From NCBI GenBank assembly GCA_016763115.1, contig JAESUL010000312.1, positions 1 through 6,520 of the forward strand: DNA of 6,520 bases, read 5' to 3'. The notes under the pieces were generated by a model. It ran no database searches. It had not been told where the DNA came from and saw only the letters and a program-made list of their open reading frames with translations. Shown one piece after another: positions 1 to 5,400 of this stretch; position 1 is the stretch's first letter; the number at the start of each line of letters is the position of its first letter. The stretch comes from Phycisphaerales bacterium. Lineage in GTDB: Bacteria; Planctomycetota; Phycisphaerae; Phycisphaerales; UBA1924. A program made the translations under genes and the position numbers.

Positions 1-62
1 CGGAGTGTGTTTCAAGATATGGCATACACTCTCTCAGGATTTCCTTGTTCTTAGCCTATTTA

Positions 63-193
63 CAGGGACTTTTGTGTTTTTCAGTGTATTTCGGGGATCT
101 TGCCGGCAAATCAGGCCTGTTTCTCACCTCTCAGCCATGATTCCGAGGCGATTTCCCTACTCTGTATATCCAGGGAACTTGCAGGGAAATCAG
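63..193. repeat. Degenerate CAGGGA...TCAG repeats in the gene-free left flank
   Basis: Bases 1-260 contain no gene I can support. Three related units of 22-23 bp lie here: 63-84 (CAGGGACTT...TTTTCAG), 92-114 (CGGGGATCTTGCCGG...ATCAG) and 171-193 (CAGGGAACTTGCAGG...ATCAG). The stretches 94-114 and 173-193 agree at 18 of 21 positions. The middle unit contains the perfect palindrome TTGCCGGCAA (100-109). A perfect 9-bp inverted pair, GATTTCCCT (150-158) and AGGGAAATC (183-191), overlaps the third unit. Repeats in front of a transposase gene suggest binding sites for that enzyme or remnants of element ends, but this is inference and no function is proven. Confidence 0.55.
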
Positions 194-260
194 CACTCGA
201 AACTGATTCGGGATTGACCTTGCTCAACCCTCAAAAACCTCGATTCTAACCCGTTCTCCA

Positions 261-281
261 GGGGTTCAAAAACCCTATCCG
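261..281 (+). repeat. Left terminal inverted repeat of the insertion element
   Basis: The segment starts GGGGTTCAAAAACCCTATCC. Its reverse complement matches 1522-1542 at 19 of 21 positions, and its first 19 bases match the reverse complement of 1618-1636 at 18 of 19. The match stops at the GGGG edge, which suggests that 261 is the outer end of the element. The repeat also holds a small hairpin (GGGTT, CAAA, AACCC) and ends 19 bases before the transposase start. I see no target-site duplication next to it. Confidence 0.6.
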
Positions 282-288
282 CGCCGAT

Positions 289-293
289 AAAGG
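289..293 (+). promoter_or_regulatory. Ribosome binding site of the transposase gene
   Basis: AAAGG lies seven bases before the ATG at 301, a normal Shine-Dalgarno distance. It supports 301 as the start codon. No convincing promoter was found upstream: TTGACC at 214-219 resembles a -35 box but has no -10 box at the right spacing. Confidence 0.45.
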
Positions 294-300
294 CACTTTC

Positions 301-1353
301 ATGACCACAATCGCCCCACTCCTCAAGATGCTCAGCTTTGGTCGATCTTCCCATGAAGATCTCATCAATCAGCTCAACTACCTCACGATCGAAAATCGGA
401 TTCTGCGTTCCAAACTGCCCGAACGAATCTCGCTGACACCCCGTGAGCGGCGGCGGTTGCTTCGATTTGGAAAGCCGGTTGGTCCAGCCCTTCGGCACAT
501 CATTTCAGTTGTTCAATATACCACATTCCAGGGATGGATTAGGGGAAAGAAACGGAGCAAAGACGCAAAGAAGAAAATCGGCCGACCATCAACAAAGAGG
601 GATCTGAAGAAACTTGTTGTGCAAATGGCCAAGACATCCGGCTGGGGATATTCAAGAATTCTGGGCGAACTCCGGAAACTCGGAATCATGTCGATATCAA
701 GGACCACCATCCGATCAATCTTGAAAGAGCACGGCATTGAGCCAGCACCCGATCGGACCGAACCGGTGTGGGATCAGTTCCTCAAACGGCATGCATCAAC
801 ACTCTGGTCTTGTGATTTCTTCACCAAAAATGTGTTAACTCCCAGCGGATTCAAGCGATATACGACGCTTGTATTTATGCATATCGAGAGCAGGAAGGTG
901 CTTGCTACGAGGGCCACCAAACATCCCACCAATGAGTGGATGTGCCGGGTTGCTGAATGCTTTCCGATGATGACTGAGCAACTTGGACTTGAAACTCCCA
1001 CAATCCTTGTACGCGACAACGATGTGTTGTATTCACGCGAATTCAACGAAACACTTCGTCGTGAAGGCGTGCAGCCATATCCGATCTCGATACAAGCCCC
1101 ATTGATGAATGCTCATATTGAGCGATGGATGAAGTCGCTCAAAGTTGAATGCCTGGATCACTTCATTCCAGTTGGTGCGAAGCATCTCGATTACTTGGTA
1201 TCAGAATATGTCGAGCACTATCTCACCGAGCGACCCCATCAAGGAATTGGGAATCGCCCGATCATGAGCAACGGTCCACCACCGACAGTTGGTGAAATCC
1301 AGTGCGACACTCGCCTCGGCGGTTTGCTCCGGCATTTTCACCGGGCGGCGTAG
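301..1353 (+). CDS. DDE transposase / integrase core protein (rve type, IS481/IS3-like)
   Basis: This 350-residue protein should catalyse DNA strand transfer of its own element. The N-terminal third is basic and helical: a possible coiled stretch around residues 21-40 (LINQLNYLTIENRILRSKLP), then an arginine/lysine-rich linker (about 82-104). A helix-turn-helix typical of the family follows at about 112-148 (SGWGYSRILGELRKLGI...TTIRSILKEHGI). The RNase H-fold catalytic domain runs from about 165 to 320. The acidic triad is visible as D172 (WSCDFF), D239 (VRDND) and E274 (NAHIERW), with 34 residues between the last two. The family's closing motif appears as HYLTERPHQGIGNRPI (about 306-321). 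The glycine usually two residues after the second Asp is D241 here. Length and motif order are normal and nothing is broken, so the enzyme may be active. The start is supported by AAAGG seven bases upstream. Assignment to an integrase/transposase is firm; the exact IS family is not. Confidence 0.92.
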   Translation: MTTIAPLLKMLSFGRSSHEDLINQLNYLTIENRILRSKLPERISLTPRERRRLLRFGKPVGPALRHIISVVQYTTFQGWIRGKKRSKDAKKKIGRPSTKRDLKKLVVQMAKTSGWGYSRILGELRKLGIMSISRTTIRSILKEHGIEPAPDRTEPVWDQFLKRHASTLWSCDFFTKNVLTPSGFKRYTTLVFMHIESRKVLATRATKHPTNEWMCRVAECFPMMTEQLGLETPTILVRDNDVLYSREFNETLRREGVQPYPISIQAPLMNAHIERWMKSLKVECLDHFIPVGAKHLDYLVSEYVEHYLTERPHQGIGNRPIMSNGPPPTVGEIQCDTRLGGLLRHFHRAA

Positions 1354-1377
1354 ATCATTTACATTTCAAAGAAGCAG

Positions 1378-1406
1378 AATCACGAACTAAAGACATATTC
1401 GTGATT
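1378..1406. terminator. Hairpin after the transposase gene, possible terminator
   Basis: AATCACGAA (1378-1386) and TTCGTGATT (1398-1406) form a perfect 9-bp stem with an 11-base loop, starting 25 bases after the transposase stop codon. Neither strand has a strong T run next to the stem (GGTTTC on the plus strand, CTGCTTCTTT on the minus strand). It is therefore at best a weak intrinsic terminator. It could instead be a structural part of the element or a protein-binding palindrome. Confidence 0.4.
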
Positions 1407-1521
1407 GGTTTCATGCGCCGTCTATTATATACTCTGGCCGTGCCTTGAGCATTTCGATTGGTGGCGAGCAAGCTTCGTCCATAGCTCCGAATCGACGCTC
1501 ATCACCAGTTCATTTGAAACC

Positions 1522-1542
1522 CGGATAGAGTTTCTGAACCCC
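1522..1542 (-). repeat. Right terminal inverted repeat of the insertion element
   Basis: Read on the minus strand this begins GGGGTTCAGAAACTCTATCC and matches the left repeat at 261-281 in 19 of 21 positions. A second copy, at 1618-1636, fits the first 19 bases of the left repeat in 18 of 19. Which copy is the functional right end cannot be decided from this window. Confidence 0.55.
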
Positions 1543-1709
1543 AAGCAAAAATGCATCCTCTTCAAATCAGATGAGCAATCACTTATCCGATCTCTTCAAT
1601 TAGTTTCTGCCCTCTCCGATAGGGTTTCTGAACCCCAAGAAAAACACAAACTCAACAAATCAAGCAGCGGTCAGTCCTCCATTTCGCCGAATCGTTTCTG
1701 TCCTCTCCG
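1524..1709 (+). repeat. Tandem duplication of a ~93-bp unit carrying the element's right end
   Basis: Two head-to-tail units lie at 1524-1617 and 1618-1709. Landmarks recur at nearly equal offsets. Bases 1524-1550 and 1618-1644 (GATAG.GTTTCTGAACCCC..) agree at 25 of 27 positions. CAAATCA is at offset 39 in the first unit and 38 in the second. GTTTCTG(C/T)CCTCTCCG is at offset 79 and 76. The stretches between landmarks have diverged, so the duplication is not recent, or only the landmarks are under selection. It occupies the middle of the 412-bp gene-free stretch between the transposase gene and the Rhs operon. The repeats are too few and too unequal for a CRISPR array. Confidence 0.65.
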
Positions 1710-1719
1710 CCTTGTCGAA

Positions 1720-1737
1720 TAGTTTCTGCCCTCTCCG
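1720..1737 (+). repeat. Third copy of the TTTCTGCCCTCTCCG submotif
   Basis: TAGTTTCTGCCCTCTCCG here is identical over 18 bases to 1601-1618, and its last 16 bases differ at one position from 1694-1709. The copy at 1694 and this one are only 27 bp apart. It marks the far edge of the repeat cluster, 28 bases before the end of the neighbouring minus-strand gene. No terminator hairpin for that gene is visible between 1765 and 1600. Confidence 0.6.
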
Positions 1738-1765
1738 CTCTCCGTCACAATCTGCTGACCCCCGC

Positions 1766-2443
1766 TCAGTGTCCAAATACAGAACGCATGTAAAATCTAC
1801 TGGCTGTTGGCTCATCGATCAATTCCAAGTCCAAAATTGCATGTCTTGAGTAAGAGAACCCGTTGTTTGAAGAAAACTTCTCAAATAAAGACAAGACAGA
1901 GCTCTCCCATCGAAGATAGGAGCACAAACACTCAAATGCTCCATCCGAATCCGTCAATATTACATGCCCATATCTGTACGGCGTACTTGCCCCACCCCTT
2001 GGCTTAATCGTAACTCCTGAATAAACAGCAATAGAAGGAGACCGAAAGCAACTCTCTTCTCCGCCAAAAAACAATATTTTCTTATACCCACTCTCATAGT
2101 CACACAAAATTTTAACAATTAAAGATTCGTTGCGATTCACTTGATTCTTGTTCGCTTGATAGCAATATATCGCAAATGCAAATACAATACAAAGCAAACT
2201 AAATATACCACTTAGAACAAATGCAATCTTAATCGTTACAACACCCGCCCTCATAAGTCCGTACATAATAATTGCGGAACCCAAGAGCGAAATGACGTAA
2301 AAACCAATCGATTGAAAATATTCATTTATATAAAAATCACCCCTCCAAACAACCGCTCGCCCATCTTCACTTATTTTATATCCACGCCCAAGAATAGGAT
2401 TTGATTTGAAATATTTTTCCGATTTTGATTTTGTAATAGCCAT
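1766..2443 (-). CDS. Two-helix membrane protein, candidate immunity protein for the Rhs tip
   Basis: I do not recognise this 225-residue protein from a named family. The N-terminus is polar and lysine-rich (1-43). Two hydrophobic segments follow, about 44-65 (IGFYVISLLGSAIIMYGLM) and 68-95 (IAFVLSGIFSLLCIVFAFAIY), forming a membrane hairpin with a very short turn. The basic stretch after the second helix (KNQVNRNE, 99-106) suggests that the long C-terminal part lies in the cytoplasm. That part (about 107-225) is predicted soluble and mostly strand-like. Its ILTDSDG followed by a long helix (about 162-195) recalls the PH-like domains in some bacterial membrane proteins, but this is only an impression. 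The gene starts 15 bp after the Rhs stop, with its Shine-Dalgarno over that stop, so it is probably translated with it. The DNA is A+T-rich (sampled 60-base lines give about 30-42% G+C), unlike the Rhs repeat region. The position just after a toxin-type Rhs tip is where immunity genes sit. That role is inference. Confidence 0.85.
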   Translation of the reverse strand: MAITKSKSEKYFKSNPILGRGYKISEDGRAVVWRGDFYINEYFQSIGFYVISLLGSAIIMYGLMRAGVVTIKIAFVLSGIFSLLCIVFAFAIYCYQANKNQVNRNESLIVKILCDYESGYKKILFFGGEESCFRSPSIAVYSGVTIKPRGGASTPYRYGHVILTDSDGAFECLCSYLRWESSVLSLFEKFSSNNGFSYSRHAILDLELIDEPTASRFYMRSVFGH

Positions 2444-2455
2444 GGTATCTGATCA

Positions 2456-2460
2456 TCCTC
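2456..2460 (-). promoter_or_regulatory. Ribosome binding site overlapping the Rhs stop codon
   Basis: On the minus strand the Rhs gene ends TGAGGATGATC, so GAGGA shares two bases with the stop codon TGA (2459-2461). It lies 12 bases before the ATG of the next gene at 2443, a slightly long spacing. The arrangement suggests translational coupling of the two genes and supports the chosen start. Confidence 0.5.
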
Positions 2461-5400
2461 AAGTCCCACCAAATGTTCCTAAATAATATTCACGATTCCA
2501 ACACCCTCCAAACGCGCATACATTAAATCCAACATAGGCACTTGTGCTGCCAAATCCAGAGCGATCTGGCAATATCTTACAACCTGAAGTATTGCATTCT
2601 AGGCAAATCCCAAAGGGCGTATTGGAACGAGCATAGGCCTCTGCTCCAGTTTGATACTGGAACCATCCCACCCGTATGTCAATCATCATGCCTCCTCTAG
2701 CCTCAAACCCGATCTCTCCTTGTCCACATAAAATTATACTAGACTCTAAACCACTGTTCTCGCAATCTGTCCAACTTACTTCTCCACCTCCCAAGTTTAT
2801 AGTAGCCCTGCCCTCCCCTTGAATGCCTAGGTACCCACTAACCAAAAGCCTGTCGGTCATCCTGAAATCAATACTAATCCCAGCTGTGACTGTTATAGAC
2901 CCCGTAGCACTCGCATGAACCTTCAAAGTATGCTCAACTCCACTAACTCCGCCACCGCAACAGGTCTTGCATCGTTGGTACTCTAGTTCACCGGCAACTT
3001 CAAATGATGCGGATACGGTAATACCAATGCCAGCACTTGGCGTTGATCGTTGAATTGAAATTGCAGTTTTAAAAGTATCACAATCGCTCTTGTCTAAAGG
3101 ATTAACAGCATTTAAACCGTGTGGATCAATGTAAAACACTGGTCTTTGGCCCACATAGCCATACAAAGTGCTCTTGTCCATTTCTCCGTTAGGCTCTCTC
3201 TCCAACCACCTCCCCATCCCCGGGTCATAGACGCGATGCCGCTGCATGTACAGCCCATTCGCGTTCGCATAAGTCCCGCCCGCCAGATCGAACATATATC
3301 CATCATACCCGATCGAGTTGTCCGTTCCGCGTGTGGCGTACGCCGTGGGGTCACTCAGCCAGCCATCGGCTAATCCGTTGCCAACCGGTGTTAAGCCACT
3401 CACAATCTCGGTCTGATCACCAATGTCGTACACACCATCGCCATTGAGGTCCGCGAACGGAGTGTACCCCGCATCGCCCGGCGCGAGATTGTTATTGGCG
3501 CTATTGAGATACGCAAAATAATCTTGGACATTCACACCTCCAACACCATTCACATCTGCCCCGGCCCGATACATCGCCACGCCGTACGGCGTGTAATCCA
3601 GCCGGTCTTGCACAAACCCGCTGCGATTCACCAACACACGCGTGCTAAACATCACATCCGTCAGGTAGTGCAGATTGTCAACATCCAGTTCATTCCAGAT
3701 GCCGTCATCGTCGCGATCGATCCGCTTGGCCACCGCATCATCAATATACCGCGCACCCCAGAACTGCTGGCTCGAATAATCTCTCGCATAGGTCCCGCCG
3801 TACTCGGCATCGACATGCTCTTCGATCATCTGCCAGCTGTGGTTAAAGAAGTATCGGCGTCCCTCGTCAATGCCGTCGTAGGCCGCGTTGGAGGTGTCCA
3901 TCCGACGCACGATCCGCCAGTTGAGCCCGTTGAACTCGTTCTCAAGGATCGCAAAGTCAGGGCCGCTGGCGATGCGTTCGATCCGCACCAATCGGTTCCA
4001 GGCGTCGTGGTAGTACTTCATACCACTGTTCGCCCCGCCACTGTTCTTCCAGAGATTGCCCGCCGCGTCGTAGCTTGGCACCATGACCTCGGCCGTAGGG
4101 TTCCCACCCGGTAGCGTGGGTCCAGACCCCGGCTCACCCGTGCGGGTCAGGATCTCATTGGCAAGGTTGTGGGTGCGGCCCTCGGTCTTATCGCCACTGC
4201 CGAAGAGCCCATCACCACTCAGATCAGTGGTGATCCCCTCCCAGTTGCCCAGCATATCCAGATCCCATGACTGGGAATCCACCGAGGCCACCCAGTTGTT
4301 TGCCTGCCCAGGCGTGTGCTGACCTCTGTACGCAGTTTCAAGCCGGTCTAGCGTGTCATACTCATACCGCCAATCGCGGTCTGCGGGCACCGCACCAGGC
4401 CGCCCGTCCCAATCGCGTGTGCGGTTGGAGACCACATCGTACTCGTAGTGCCGCCCGAGCAACGGCGTGCGATCGGGGACATTCACATTGGTGGGATGAG
4501 CCTGGAATCCGTCATTGACCCAGGCGTGCCAGACCACCCGGCCGTACTGATCAAAGCCAGGGTACGAGTCCGTCGGATCCGTGACGTCAGACGCCTTGGT
4601 GTAATCGAGCCCCATCACCGCCGATGGATAGTTCACCTTGACCGCCGTGGACATCCCAAGGTAGGTGTACCGCACGAGATCATCGGCGGATGGTGACCAC
4701 CCGGGCACATCCATGCCGTTGAGCCGGCTGATGCGATTGTTGATCACGCCGGTGTAATCGAGCTGGACAGAATCGGTTGCCGACCCCGCCTGCGAGGGAT
4801 ACCGCACCGCACTCAGACGGGTGTAGTTGTTGCCCACTGCAGAGGGCGCTGCATTCGCGTAGGCGTACTCGATGGCCTCGCCGCTTGTGGCAACACCAAA
4901 AGCGTTCTGATGCAGCTTAGAGACCTGATGCAGGGGCGTGTACTCAAACTCCACACCGTTGACCACGGATGGCGTGCTATCAAGTGATTCAACCCGTAGC
5001 AACCGACCATGCCCGTCGAACGCCGCAGTGATCGATTCAACGCGCGTGTCAATATTGGTGCCGAAGTTGGTGACCGTATCGGCCGTGACCCGGCCCAGCA
5101 CATCATGGGTGTACTCGTGGATGGTCCCGTTCTGATCGGTCACGCCACGCAGCTCACCGAGCCGGTTGTACGCGTAAGCCACCGTGTACTCCGCGCTGGT
5201 GTCCGCGAGACCGGTCCCCTCGTTGGGGTAATGCACCTTGCTGAGCAGCGATGATGAGCCAACCAGCGTGTCCATGGGGGTCCCGCTGCTCCCGGGCGTG
5301 GTCCCATACACATACTTGGTCACCTGCTGATCACCCGTATTCAACTGGGCCGTCCGCTTGATCACATTGCTGTTGCCGTCATAGGTAAAGGTGGTCACCC

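Larger units (their letters stand above)
261..1542 (+). mobile_element. Insertion-sequence-like element with one DDE transposase gene
   Basis: The element is defined by a single transposase/integrase gene (301-1353) between short inverted repeats at 261-281 and 1522-1542, giving about 1.28 kb, a usual size for a one-gene insertion sequence. The right end is ambiguous because a second copy of the right-hand repeat lies at 1618-1636, so the element could extend to 1636. No direct target duplication is visible at either pair of boundaries, so it may be old, rearranged or defined by other ends. The CAGGGA repeats to the left could also belong to it. Confidence 0.5.

Noticed and set aside
5..217. 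Plus-strand open frame of 70 codons in the left flank
   Set aside because: It overlaps the repeat cluster and palindromes and has no ribosome binding site I can defend; it is probably a chance reading through repeats.
214..249. Possible promoter (TTGACC) for the transposase gene
   Set aside because: A good -35-like box is present but no -10 box lies at 16-18 bp, so it is not listed as a feature.
1405..1722. Plus-strand open frame of 105 codons after the transposase gene
   Set aside because: It runs through the hairpin arm and both tandem repeat units, with the same repeat read in differing surroundings, and shows no protein-like pattern or ribosome binding site.
1524..1737. Possible CRISPR array
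   Set aside because: There are only two full units with short conserved landmarks and degenerate filler, unequal spacings and no cas genes nearby.
3524..4114. Plus-strand open frame of 196 codons opposite the Rhs gene
   Set aside because: The minus strand clearly codes for conserved Rhs motifs here; the opposite frame is rich in His, Val, Pro and Ile, typical of a shadow of a G+C-rich gene.
4211..4234. Perfect 9-bp inverted repeat ATCACCACT/AGTGGTGAT with a 6-base loop
   Set aside because: It lies inside the Rhs coding sequence over the codons ITTDLSGD of a calcium-loop motif; codon choice explains it and it has no terminator features.
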